Assembly: GCA_965216695.1 (NCBI GenBank)
Contig: OZ244212.1
Coordinates: 4,030,001-4,094,000, forward strand
Reading direction: 5' to 3'
Length of the DNA stretch: 64,000 bases
Source: G965216695 sp965216695
GTDB taxonomy: Bacteria; Pseudomonadota; Gammaproteobacteria; Pseudomonadales; Azotimanducaceae
Both the position numbers and the translations under genes were made by a program. The notes beneath the pieces were generated by a model. It saw only the letters and a program-made list of their open reading frames with translations. It was not told where the DNA came from and did not search any database. Below are positions 17,010 to 25,220 of the stretch, piece after piece; within the stretch, counting starts at the first letter, position 1, and every line of letters starts with the position of its first letter.

Positions 17010-17949
17010 AGATCAGCCGACAGCACGCATCGACCGGATGGAGGCCAACGGCGTTCTCACGCCGGCTCAGGCGGCGACGCTGCGGGCCAGTGTGGGGCGC
17101 GCGACACCGGACGATCACGCAAGCGCGGATGTCCGCTCACCGCGACGGCGCGGTTTCGGGTGGTGGGTAGCGATCGCGGTGTGCATCGTGCTCGCAGCCG
17201 CGGTGTTCGTGTCGGGCGGCGGCGAGCCGGGCGCCGTGCAGGACGTTGCCGAAACGCTCAATCAACAGGGAGCTCAGGGAACTATGAACAGGTCCGTTTC
17301 CACCGTCCTAGCCGTAGCTTTGCTGCTCATTGTGCCGCTCGTTGCCTGGGTGCTGCTGCACAATTCTCTGGTCGCAAAAGAAGAGAAAGTGTTCGAGGCG
17401 TGGGCGCAAACCGAGAGCAATTTTCAACGCCGCGCAGACCTGATCCCTGCGTTGGTGGAAACCGTGTCGCGTTACCTGCGCCACGAGTCGGACACCCAGA
17501 CGGAGATTGCGCGCGAACGCGCTCAAGCGTCCGAACGCTTGGCCGGCGCGATCGACGCACTCGTGGAGGCGGAGAAAGCATCGAACGATATTCTCGGCGG
17601 CAACGGTCATCAACTGCTCGAACGCGACGCGGATCTGGCGCGACTGTTTCAGGCTCAGGCGCGCATCGGCCGATCCACCGGCGCACTGCTTGCGGTGGTG
17701 GAGGACTACCCGGAGTTGCGCTCGTCTGATCAGTTTCTGGAACTGCAGGCACAGATTGAAGGCACGGAGAACCGCATTAACGTGGCGCGCATGCGCTTCA
17801 ACGACGCAGTACGCCTGTACAACAAGACGATACGGCAGTTACCGTGGACCCTCGTTGCAGGCGCCGGTGGCTTTCAACGCAAGGCCTACTTTCAATCGGA
17901 CGAGGGCACACGTGACGCGCCGGAGTTGCCGTTCGAACAGGCGGACTAG
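16999..17949 (+). CDS. LemA-family membrane protein with an N-terminal membrane extension
   Basis: Residues 97-316 form a LemA protein: a single membrane segment (100-121), then the hallmark LVAKEEKVFEAWAQTES and FQRRADLIPALVETV, and a long helical C-terminal part. The first 95 residues are extra: a short helix-turn (VLTPAQAATLRAS) and another membrane segment (54-72). A GTG at 16999 starts the full form. An internal ATG at 17284, with GGGAGCTCAGGGA upstream, would give an ordinary LemA, so two products are possible. The LemA function is unknown; it commonly sits next to TPM-domain genes, as here. Confidence 0.85.
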   Translation: MVSEDQPTARIDRMEANGVLTPAQAATLRASVGRATPDDHASADVRSPRRRGFGWWVAIAVCIVLAAAVFVSGGGEPGAVQDVAETLNQQGAQGTMNRSVSTVLAVALLLIVPLVAWVLLHNSLVAKEEKVFEAWAQTESNFQRRADLIPALVETVSRYLRHESDTQTEIARERAQASERLAGAIDALVEAEKASNDILGGNGHQLLERDADLARLFQAQARIGRSTGALLAVVEDYPELRSSDQFLELQAQIEGTENRINVARMRFNDAVRLYNKTIRQLPWTLVAGAGGFQRKAYFQSDEGTRDAPELPFEQAD

Positions 17950-17970
17950 CGTCGCTGGAGGTGTTGGATC

Positions 17971-18996
17971 GTGCGCACGTTCGCTTCTTTGTTCCTGGTG
18001 CTGCTGATTGCGGCGGCGTTGGTCATTGCGTTCCAGGAACGCACACCCCCTTCGTTGGTCGACGACGGCGCAGACCTTCTTGCGCAACACGAACGCGACC
18101 GGCTTGCCGAGTATCACGGCTTTCTCCTCGCCGACCACGACATTGACTACCGGGTTGTTACGTCGGCAGACGCCGGCGACCTGAGCCGATTCGCCGTTGA
18201 ACAGTTTGCCGCGCGGCGGGTGGGGCACGAGAGTACGTCCGGTCTCGGCCTGTTGCTTGTGGTCGATCCCGCGCAGGACCTGGTGCGACTCGAAGTTGCG
18301 CAGGCGTTGGAGGGTGCGTTTCCCGATGCGTTTGTGGCCTACGTGGAGCATCGCCAAATGGTGCCGTTCTTCGCCGCCGGCCGCGTTGCGGACGGTATCC
18401 TTGCGACCACCGAGCTGATCATTGAACGGGCCCAAGGGGCTGAACGGAACTTGGGCTTCGATGCTGCAGGCATTGCGCAGACGGGTGGTGCCGGTGCGAC
18501 AGCGCCGGCGCGCATTAACGCGGGCCGACATACGATCGCGGTGCTTTCATCTACCCCAAGCGCCGCTGACCGCACCACGCCGGAAGATGTGCTGAAAGCG
18601 TATATCGATGCGATGGACCGGCGGGACGCGACGCCGAGCTACGACGTGTACACTCCGGGTACGCGGGCAATGCTGAGTAACTGGGTTGTAACGCCCGCGC
18701 AGATGGACAGCGTGGTGCGTACGTACCGCAAATGCCGAGCAGAGCCGGAACGCACGGACGAATGGGCCCGGTACGCGGTAATCCGCTACCCGCGCGAGCA
18801 ACGGGAGTGCGCGCCCTGGTTCTTCGAGCGGGATGCCGGTGGCTGGGCACTAGACCTGACGATGATGCAGCGCGCCATTCGATTCGGACGCTCGAACGCC
18901 TGGCGGCTGGAACTGGATGAACTCGGTCCGTATCGTTTTGCGTTCTCGGATTGGCAGTTTGACAGCAACGGCTTTCCGCGCGTGCCGGAGGATTAG
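17971..18996 (+). CDS. TPM-domain protein (TLP18.3/Psb32/MOLO-1 type)
   Basis: The protein has 341 residues and a GTG start. An N-terminal signal anchor (FASLFLVLLIAAALVIAF) is followed by a TPM domain: LLAQHERDRLAEYH, DIDYRVVTSAD, TSGLGLLLVVDPAQDLVRLEV and EGAFPDAFVAY. Residues 200-341 form a separate domain that I do not recognise. TPM domains are extracytoplasmic and have been linked to membrane-protein quality control or phosphatase activity. The gene is 21 bases behind LemA and forms an operon with it and DUF2089. Confidence 0.82.
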   Translation: MRTFASLFLVLLIAAALVIAFQERTPPSLVDDGADLLAQHERDRLAEYHGFLLADHDIDYRVVTSADAGDLSRFAVEQFAARRVGHESTSGLGLLLVVDPAQDLVRLEVAQALEGAFPDAFVAYVEHRQMVPFFAAGRVADGILATTELIIERAQGAERNLGFDAAGIAQTGGAGATAPARINAGRHTIAVLSSTPSAADRTTPEDVLKAYIDAMDRRDATPSYDVYTPGTRAMLSNWVVTPAQMDSVVRTYRKCRAEPERTDEWARYAVIRYPREQRECAPWFFERDAGGWALDLTMMQRAIRFGRSNAWRLELDELGPYRFAFSDWQFDSNGFPRVPED

Positions 18997-19068
18997 TTCT
19001 GGAAAGGCGGCTTCAATGGCCGCTGCTTCTGCCTACAATGTCCGTCGCAAACGGAGGAAATCTACCTG

Positions 19069-19107
19069 ATGCTACGCTCACCTGATCTACCGTTGTTGAA
19101 GTACTAA
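19069..19107 (+). other. Putative 12-codon leader ORF
   Basis: A strong ribosome site (GGAGGA, 19053-19058) precedes an ATG that opens a 12-residue frame, MLRSPDLPLLKY, ending in TAA only four bases before the ATG of the following gene at 19112. That gene has only a weak site of its own (GAAG). The arrangement suggests translation re-initiation or a regulatory leader peptide. It may also be chance. A TACAAT box lies at 19033-19038. Confidence 0.35.
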
Positions 19108-19111
19108 CGCC

Positions 19112-19447
19112 ATGTTGAATCGAAGCTGTGTAGTGGTTCGTCCGGCCCAGGGCTATATCGACTGGGCTGTCGGTTTGGACGATTCAGGTATCGTCCCGCA
19201 AGTTACCGGGGAACAAACTGTCTATCTTATCCCGGAATACGAAAACGACGAGCACGCGACCTACCTGCTGTCGCAGTGTTTCGAGTCGATATTCGAGTTG
19301 GAACTGATGAGTTGGCATACCGATGAAACTGACTGGCCCAAGAAACGAACGTTCAAGATGTTCTGCGAATGGTTTGCTTTTGAGTTTCACTCGGTGGTGG
19401 AGGATCTTTGCGGCTACGATTTCGTAGACGACTCGGAGTGGCAGTGA
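19112..19447 (+). CDS. Hypothetical acidic cytosolic protein
   Basis: I do not recognise this 111-residue protein. It has no signal peptide or membrane segment. It is acidic and rich in aromatic residues, with GYIDWAVGLDDS near the start, EYENDEHATYLLSQCF in the middle and FCEWFAFEFHSVVEDL near the end. The compact mixed pattern suggests a folded small domain. Coding is supported by its codon pattern and by the placement after a leader-like frame. It is separated by 115 bases from the TPM gene. Confidence 0.6.
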   Translation: MLNRSCVVVRPAQGYIDWAVGLDDSGIVPQVTGEQTVYLIPEYENDEHATYLLSQCFESIFELELMSWHTDETDWPKKRTFKMFCEWFAFEFHSVVEDLCGYDFVDDSEWQ

Positions 19448-19518
19448 AGCGAAACGGTGTCAATCGGTACACCGTCCGCGGGCGAATCACCGCTCACGTT
19501 GGGACACCGGCTACGCCG

Positions 19519-19899
19519 TCAATCACTGGCTTCGACGTACGCCCGGAAGTTCACGTCGATCGTCAGATCTCGGATGATGGTGCCCGTGCATCCGACCGAA
19601 CAGCTGTTGCTGCAGAAAAGCCCTATGTCGTCTTTGCTGGAGGTGCACGAACCGCTGCCGCTGCACGAGCACGACAACGTTATGCCGCTGCCTTGCGGCC
19701 GCATGTACGACACACCGCGGTGCTCGCCGATCAACAGCGGTGTGTCTTTCTTCAGCCTTACGTGACCGTCAGGTAGCACCTTCACGAATTCGTCTTCGTA
19801 ACCGATCATTGGGCCGCACGGTGAAGTGTCCGCAGGGAGCTGCGTGCACCCGGCAGTGGCGAGCCAACAGGTGATCAACAGGCTGCCGGCGATTTTCAT
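19519..19899 (-). CDS. Small cysteine-rich lipoprotein
   Basis: The 126-residue protein starts with a lipoprotein signal (LLITCWLATAGC, Cys18). The mature part has an unusual cluster of cysteines spaced by serine and glycine in residues 75-105: LSCSCSGSGSCTSS and LFCSNSCSVGCTG. That suggests disulfide cross-linking or metal binding in the periplasm. I know no family for it. A ribosome site (GGAGAG) lies upstream of the ATG. It runs convergently to the hypothetical gene at 19112. Confidence 0.65.
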   Translation of the reverse strand: MKIAGSLLITCWLATAGCTQLPADTSPCGPMIGYEDEFVKVLPDGHVRLKKDTPLLIGEHRGVSYMRPQGSGITLSCSCSGSGSCTSSKDDIGLFCSNSCSVGCTGTIIRDLTIDVNFRAYVEASD

Positions 19900-20035
19900 A
19901 GCGTTTCTCTCCCGTTAAGACGCTGCGCGGATCATTTAACCGGGCTTGCATCGGGTTGTACAGCCGGACAGGCACGTCCGAACGCGCCGGGGAGGAGGGG
20001 AGCACGCGAAACTGTGCGCTCGTTGGATTGTCCGT

Positions 20036-20069
20036 CGGCAAGCGCCGCCATAAGCGCGGGCGCTTGCCG
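20036..20069. terminator. Stem-loop after the gene at 20079, possible terminator
   Basis: An 11-bp perfect inverted repeat (CGGCAAGCGCC / GGCGCTTGCCG) with a 12-base loop lies 10 bases beyond the stop of the minus-strand secreted-protein gene. No T run follows, so it may slow or protect the transcript rather than end it by the intrinsic route. Confidence 0.45.
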
Positions 20070-20078
20070 ATCTGGAGA

Positions 20079-20609
20079 CTATTGCACGCGAACGGCGGTA
20101 GCGTTTGCGCCGCCGAAGTCGAAGATCACCGTTTGGCGGTCGGGTGCGAGGATAACGGTTCGACTCTCGTCGCCCACCTGCATCGCCGTATCGCCATCGA
20201 AGCGAACGGTTCCATCCACGCGCAGGTAGCCGAAGAAGTCGCTCACATTGCATGTACCTTGCGGTCCATTCAGCGGCACGCCGCAGAACAGCAGTTTGTG
20301 CAGGGTGAATGTGATTGTGTCTTTGCCGACGCGCTGCCATGTCCCATGGCCATCGCTGCCGTTCAGCGGAAGCGGCGACGTTGGATTCAGCGCGGAATGT
20401 GGATTGAGCGTGGTGTTGGTTTCCACCAGCGTGCCTCCCTCGTTGTAGGTCATCAGCTCACGAAACGGAGGCGGTCCGTTAGGGCCGAAATCGATGGTGA
20501 ACAACCACGTGCCCACAACCTTTTCAAACCGACCACTTGCGCTGTCATCTGCGTATGCGGCCTGGTGAAAACAAAGAACCAGGGCAAACAATAGAGTACG
20601 GAAATGCAT
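20079..20609 (-). CDS. Secreted hypothetical protein
   Basis: The 176-residue protein has a clear signal peptide (FRTLLFALVLCFHQAAYA) ending near residue 20. The mature part opens with FEKVVGTWLFTIDFGPNG and continues as alternating beta strands with one pair of cysteines (LLFCGVPLNGPQGTCNV). The GTW start and the repeated strands resemble small lipocalin-like barrels, but I cannot confirm a family. An AGGAGCG-type site precedes the start. A stem-loop follows the stop. Confidence 0.6.
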   Translation of the reverse strand: MHFRTLLFALVLCFHQAAYADDSASGRFEKVVGTWLFTIDFGPNGPPPFRELMTYNEGGTLVETNTTLNPHSALNPTSPLPLNGSDGHGTWQRVGKDTITFTLHKLLFCGVPLNGPQGTCNVSDFFGYLRVDGTVRFDGDTAMQVGDESRTVILAPDRQTVIFDFGGANATAVRVQ

Positions 20610-20839
20610 GAGACGCTCCTTGTACTGAGTGTTGGTTACGTCCGTGTTGTAGCTATAGGTCGACGGCCAGCGGTCTCCCCTCCGCGCACATCACCGACTC
20701 GTAAGAGTCTGTTGTGTCGAACGAACGACATCAATCGCAGAGATGTACTAGTTCGATGGCAGGTGGTCGGGAGGGGGTTGTTTTTAATGGCCTAACGTGG
20801 GGAGTTGTAGACGATGTGGCCCATTACCAGTGGAGAGCG

Positions 20840-21256
20840 CTATCCCTTGTTCGGCAGGCTCGGCGCGAGCTCCGCGATCCGTGCGTTGCGAACTTCCTTG
20901 CCGTCGGTTACCACTACCAGCAGATCGGGACCGCCGAGTTCCCTGGCCACCTGCAGGCATGCGCCGCACGGCCAGGTGAGCTCACCGCTCGTGCGCCGCG
21001 ATTCGAGTGCCAGAATCTCCGGGCGACCGGCGTCTTCGGCGACGGCCGTAAAGAGCGCGACCCGCTCGGCACACATTGCGAGTCCGAGCGACACGTTTTC
21101 GACTAGCGCGCCACGAATGACCGAATTCTTGTCCGTAACCACCGCGGCGCCCATCGCAAAACCCGAATAGGGTGCGTAAGCCCGTTGCCGTGCAAGGGCC
21201 GCATCGTGCAGCGCGTCTCTTACTCTGGGGTCGTCCTCTCGATCGGTCTCGCTCAT
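20840..21256 (-). CDS. cdd: Cytidine deaminase
   Basis: This is a 138-residue homotetramer-type cytidine deaminase for pyrimidine salvage, converting cytidine or deoxycytidine to uridine or deoxyuridine. It shows AYAPYSGFAMGAAV, the catalytic MCAERVAL (Cys62, Glu64) and the second zinc motif PCGAC (Cys97, Cys100). The substrate motif usually read as ENA appears here as ENVSLG. The length is normal. It lies alone; dihydroorotase, the other pyrimidine gene in the window, is 5 kb away. Confidence 0.92.
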   Translation of the reverse strand: MSETDREDDPRVRDALHDAALARQRAYAPYSGFAMGAAVVTDKNSVIRGALVENVSLGLAMCAERVALFTAVAEDAGRPEILALESRRTSGELTWPCGACLQVARELGGPDLLVVVTDGKEVRNARIAELAPSLPNKG

Positions 21257-21411
21257 TCGGTGTTCTCGGCGGGTGTGGTGTCACACGAGGATACGGAATA
21301 CCGAATCTCCGGCAAGCGCTCCGTTGCAGCGGGATTGCAGCATGACGGGGCGCGGTAAACGCCCAACGGCTCGATCAAGTATCGAGCAGAAAAATTGTCA
21401 ACAATGGGGGT

Positions 21412-21501
21412 CTAAAGGACGAGGGAGGCAGCCAGAAACGCGCTGACGAGCGCGAGGCTTGCGATGCTCAGGGGGTCGAGGTTCGGCTTTCGGGAGTTCA
21501 T
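21412..21501 (-). CDS. Possible 29-residue single-span membrane miniprotein
   Basis: A small frame encodes 29 residues: a charged start (MNSRKPNLDP) followed by a hydrophobic helix (SIASLALVSAFLAASLVL). AAGG stands seven bases before the ATG. The charge-then-hydrophobic design is that of a one-pass membrane miniprotein. The evidence is only composition, start signal and its location in an otherwise empty gap. Confidence 0.35.
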   Translation of the reverse strand: MNSRKPNLDPLSIASLALVSAFLAASLVL

Positions 21502-21590
21502 GCGCCAACCTTAACGCACTGCGCCTGCTGAGGAGAAGGAACGGTTGCTCATAACCTTATCCCGTAGCGTTGTCAGGGCAATAGGGGCGC

Positions 21591-21630
21591 GGAGGTGCGC
21601 GGAGGTGCGCGGAGGTGCTCGGAGGGACGC
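21591..21630. repeat. 10-bp tandem repeat
   Basis: Two exact copies of GGAGGTGCGC are followed by two diverging copies (GGAGGTGCTC, GGAGGGACGC). The block lies directly after the stop of the YeiH-like gene on the minus strand. It is probably replication slippage. Confidence 0.8.
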
Positions 21631-21631
21631 G

Positions 21632-22570
21632 TCACGGCAGGAAGAACCAGGTAGCGGCAAGGACCGCTGGCGCGAGTAGCAGCCAGAGCAGTACGCCCGC
21701 GGCTACCATGCGGCCTCGCATGCTTCGGAGTGTGCTCCGGTCTATCGTGAGGCCGATGAAGAACAGCGCGAGTACCAGCAGCCACTTGCTGAGTGTGCTC
21801 GCGGCAGAGATCCATGCAGCGGGGAGGTCCAGCGTGGACCGCAGAGCGGCGGCGGCGACGAATAGAATAACGAACAACGGAATCCGCAGTTTGGCATTGC
21901 GGTGCCGTACGGCGATGGACGTGACGAATATCAGCGGCACGAGCCAGAGCGTTCGGATCAGTTTTACGGTGGTTGCGGTCTCCAGCGCTTCGTCGCCGTA
22001 GATGGCCGCGGTGCCGAGCACGCTGCTGGTGTCGTGGATAGCGAGCGCGGCCCACACGCCGAACTGTTGCTGAGTGAGTCCCAGCCAGTGCCCGATAGGC
22101 GGAAACGTCAGAATGGCGACCGCGTTCAGCAGGAACACGATGGCGAGCGCGACGCCAACGTCCTGCGCCCGCGCGTTCAGCACCGGACCGAGGCTTGCGA
22201 TGGTAGTGCCGCCGCAAATCGCAGTGCCGCCGCTCAACAGATGTGTCTGGTTGCTGCTCAGGCGGAGCGCACGCCCGAGCAACCAGCCCAACGCGAGCGT
22301 GCCGATTACGTACAGAGCCACCGGGCCGGAGTAGGCCGAACTCGTTTGCCACAGTTCGCCGACGCTAAGCCGGAATCCGAGGAGCACGATCGCCGTCTGC
22401 AACAGGAGCGCACCGTACCTCGAGGTATCCGGAATGTGCAGTACGCCTATAGAGATGCGCAGTACGAGTCCTGCTGCCAGCGCAATCGCCGGGTGGCCGG
22501 AGAACGACACGGCGACGGCGAGCCCGATCACGAGAGCCGCGTGCCAAAGACTGGTTGAGCGCTGATTCAT
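21632..22570 (-). CDS. YeiH-family putative sulfate exporter
   Basis: The 312-residue protein has about ten membrane helices. Family marks are LRISIGVLHIPDTSRYG, the GFRLSVGEL turn, LLSGGTAICGGTTIASLGP and AIHDTSSVLGTAAIYG. The glycine-rich GGTAICGG loop and the IHDTSSV motif are typical of the UPF0324/YeiH group. A role as a sulfate exporter is proposed for relatives but not proved. The LysR-type regulator often seen beside it is absent. Confidence 0.85.
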   Translation of the reverse strand: MNQRSTSLWHAALVIGLAVAVSFSGHPAIALAAGLVLRISIGVLHIPDTSRYGALLLQTAIVLLGFRLSVGELWQTSSAYSGPVALYVIGTLALGWLLGRALRLSSNQTHLLSGGTAICGGTTIASLGPVLNARAQDVGVALAIVFLLNAVAILTFPPIGHWLGLTQQQFGVWAALAIHDTSSVLGTAAIYGDEALETATTVKLIRTLWLVPLIFVTSIAVRHRNAKLRIPLFVILFVAAAALRSTLDLPAAWISAASTLSKWLLVLALFFIGLTIDRSTLRSMRGRMVAAGVLLWLLLAPAVLAATWFFLP

Positions 22571-22657
22571 CGATCGCCCAGACGGCTTTCGCGGTGATAC
22601 GTTTGAGCAATCAACGCGACACTAAGCGGCGCTGAGCGAGAAGGCAGTCCTGCGTGA

Positions 22658-23101
22658 CTACTGGTAGCTTGGATCGAAATCCGGATGCGCCGCGAACCAC
22701 TGATGCACATGTTCCTGCCCCGGATCGTAGTCATCCTGCAACCGCACGATGACGCCGGCGTCGTTGAACTCCGCCGTCTCCGACAGCGAAAACGCCAGCG
22801 GTTCGAGGCCCTGGCCCTGGTAACGCACCGTGGCCGCGATCGAAACCTGGTTGCCGTCCGCCGTGGGCGGTCCCGCCGGTTCGATTGCGCGCTCGTCAAA
22901 GCGCCGATCAAATCCGTCGAGCGCTCGCTTGATGCCGGCCAACACGGCGTCCCGTCCTTGCAATTCGCAATCGAATGGAGAGCCCGTTACCACGTACCGC
23001 GCGTTGGGATCGAAGTAGCGCTCCAAGCGCTGCCAATCGTCGTCTGCGAATGTCTTCTCGAAATCGGCGGCATATTCGCCGAACGTCTGCAACGGATCCA
23101 T
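22658..23101 (-). CDS. SnoaL-like / NTF2-fold protein
   Basis: The ATG at 23101 follows a GGAGG site and gives 147 residues starting MDPLQTFGEYAADFEK. The pattern is an NTF2-like cone fold: an initial helix, DWQRLERYFDPNARYVV, GRDAVLAGIKRAL, then long strands ending in VIVRLQDDYDPGQEHV. SnoaL-like proteins include isomerases, cyclases and binding proteins. No catalytic residue can be assigned safely. Confidence 0.75.
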   Translation of the reverse strand: MDPLQTFGEYAADFEKTFADDDWQRLERYFDPNARYVVTGSPFDCELQGRDAVLAGIKRALDGFDRRFDERAIEPAGPPTADGNQVSIAATVRYQGQGLEPLAFSLSETAEFNDAGVIVRLQDDYDPGQEHVHQWFAAHPDFDPSYQ

Positions 23102-23269
23102 GATGCCTCCAGAAACTGTGAGCACGAATGGAGGCGATGGTAGCACCACTGCGTACCGCGGCGGCGATTCTCGTGGGCCGGTGACATACCCACTCACTCG
23201 TTCTACGATGCTGGGGTTTGCCAATACCGCTCGACTTGCGCGTGGCCGCACTGTCGATGGGGAGGACAC

Positions 23270-25210
23270 GTGACTTCACGATGGTGGCTTTTCTTTGCTG
23301 TTGGAATTCTGGTCGTTGGACTGAGCGCCTGCGTACAGAATTCGCATTCGGGCGCGCAAGCCGAGGTTGCCGAGGCCGTAGTCGGCGACGCGCCGGGTGG
23401 CGACTTCGACATGGCCGACACCGGCGGCGTTGGTGGCCGCGTGTATCTGGAGGCCTGTGCGTCGTGTCATGACGCGGGCCTCAACCGCGCACCGCAGAGC
23501 GCAATGCTGTTGTTGATGTCACCCGAGTCCATTCACCGCGCGTTGACGGAGGGCGTGATGCGTCCGCAGGCGGCGGCCTTGTCGGAGACCGAGAAAATCG
23601 CGGTTGCCGAATTCCTCTCACGGAGCACGATGGGCGACGCGCAGGCGCTTGCGGAACCTCCAAGCTGCGCCGGCGAGAGCGCAGCGTTCGACTATTCGGA
23701 GCCGCCGGTGTTCTCGGGGTGGGGGATGGACGACGAGAGCACCCATGCGGTGTCGACGGAAACGGCCGGCGTGACGCTGGCCAATGTGGGCGCATTGAAG
23801 CTGAAGTGGGCGTTCGGCTTTCCGGGGGCGTTGCGTGTTCGGTCGGCACCGGCGCTGGCGGGTGGTGCGATCTTCGTAGGTAGTCATGGCGGTACGGTGT
23901 ACGCGCTCGATCGCGAGAGCGGCTGTGCGCGCTGGACGTTCGATGCGTCTGCGGAAGTACGCACTGGCATCGTGGTCAGCCCATGGGAGGCGGGAGATAC
24001 CGAGGCTGAACCGTTGGCATTTTTTGGTGATCTGATCGGCAATCTCTATGCGCTGGATGCGGTAACCGGACAGCTGGTCTGGCGCGCCCGCCCGGACGAA
24101 CATCCGAATACCACGTTAACCGGGACGCCGTCGCTGCACGACGGCGTGTTGTTTGTTCCGGTTTCCTCACTGGAAGTGGTACCCGCGCGGGCGCCGGATT
24201 ACGAGTGTTGTTCCTTTCGTGGGTCGGTGGTTGCCTACGACGCCCGGACCGGCGTGCAGAAATGGCAAACGTTCACGGTCGCGGAAGCGCCCCGGCCCCA
24301 AGATCTGAACGCCGCGGGAACGCAGAACTTCGGCCCGTCGGGTGCGCCGGTATGGAATAGCCCGGCGATCGATGCGCGCCGCGGGCAGCTAACGGTGGGA
24401 ACGGGTGAGAACTATTCGTCACCGGCGGATGGCGGCAGTGACGCAATCATTGCCATGGACCTCGCAACCGGCGACGTGAACTGGATTTTTCAGGCGACCG
24501 CCGGGGATGCGTGGAATACGGCCTGCGGCCCGGGCGACCGGACCAATTGCCCCGCGGAAGACGGGCCCGATTTCGACTTTGGCGCGGGCACGCTGGTGGC
24601 TCGCAATGTTAATGGTCGTGACCTGGTGATTGGGGGCCAGAAGTCGGGCGTCGTGCATGCGCTGGATGCGGATACCGGTGAGTTGGTGTGGCAGACGAAG
24701 GTTGGCCGCGGCGGCATTCACGCGGGCGTGTACTTCGGCATGGCTGCTCACGGCGAACGGTTGTTCGTGCCGATCAGCGACACCGAAGACGGCCGCAACT
24801 ATCCGGACCCGGCGCAACCCGGGTTGAATGCGTTGGACCTGCGCACCGGTGAGTTTGCGTGGCGCGTTCCGGCGGACAACGTGTGTCGGGACGATCAGGA
24901 ATTCTGTCAGCCGGGATACGCTCAGGCGATCTCTGTTACCCCGGAGCTGGTGTTTGCCGGCGGTATCGACGGCTATCTTCGAATCTTCTCGGCGGCAACA
25001 GGTGAGGTCGTGTGGGAGCTGGACACGGCGACGGAATTCGACACCGTGGGCGGCGGAACCGCCCGGGGTGGCGCGTTTGCCGGCGGCGCTGCGCCGGTGG
25101 CCTATCAGGGCCAGCTCATCGTCAGCTCCGGCTACGGATTTGCTGGCAAAATGCCAGGCAATGCGTTGCTGGTGTTCGAAGTGGCTGCGTCCGAAGAGGG
25201 CGGTCGATAA
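23270..25210 (+). CDS. PQQ-type beta-propeller dehydrogenase with N-terminal cytochrome c (polyvinyl-alcohol dehydrogenase-like)
   Basis: The GTG start follows GGGGAGGA. A lipoprotein signal ends at GLSAC (Cys21). A small cytochrome c domain has the heme motif CASCH at 63-67. An eight-bladed PQQ propeller follows, with VYALDRESGCARW, LYALDAVTGQLVW, GSVVAYDARTGVQKW, IAMDLATGDVNW and VHALDADTGELVW. Adjacent cysteines in YECCSFRG sit where polyvinyl-alcohol dehydrogenases have CC. It would oxidise an alcohol in the periplasm and pass electrons through its heme. The 646-residue size is typical. Confidence 0.87.
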   Translation: MTSRWWLFFAVGILVVGLSACVQNSHSGAQAEVAEAVVGDAPGGDFDMADTGGVGGRVYLEACASCHDAGLNRAPQSAMLLLMSPESIHRALTEGVMRPQAAALSETEKIAVAEFLSRSTMGDAQALAEPPSCAGESAAFDYSEPPVFSGWGMDDESTHAVSTETAGVTLANVGALKLKWAFGFPGALRVRSAPALAGGAIFVGSHGGTVYALDRESGCARWTFDASAEVRTGIVVSPWEAGDTEAEPLAFFGDLIGNLYALDAVTGQLVWRARPDEHPNTTLTGTPSLHDGVLFVPVSSLEVVPARAPDYECCSFRGSVVAYDARTGVQKWQTFTVAEAPRPQDLNAAGTQNFGPSGAPVWNSPAIDARRGQLTVGTGENYSSPADGGSDAIIAMDLATGDVNWIFQATAGDAWNTACGPGDRTNCPAEDGPDFDFGAGTLVARNVNGRDLVIGGQKSGVVHALDADTGELVWQTKVGRGGIHAGVYFGMAAHGERLFVPISDTEDGRNYPDPAQPGLNALDLRTGEFAWRVPADNVCRDDQEFCQPGYAQAISVTPELVFAGGIDGYLRIFSAATGEVVWELDTATEFDTVGGGTARGGAFAGGAAPVAYQGQLIVSSGYGFAGKMPGNALLVFEVAASEEGGR

Positions 25211-25220
25211 CCGCCCGACT

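Larger units (their letters stand above)
21257..21631. other. Gene-poor intergenic stretch
   Basis: This 375-base gap between the cytidine deaminase and YeiH-like genes holds no conventional gene. It contains a possible 29-codon frame at 21412-21501 and a short 10-bp tandem repeat at 21591-21630, both listed separately. Nothing else is supported. Confidence 0.6.
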
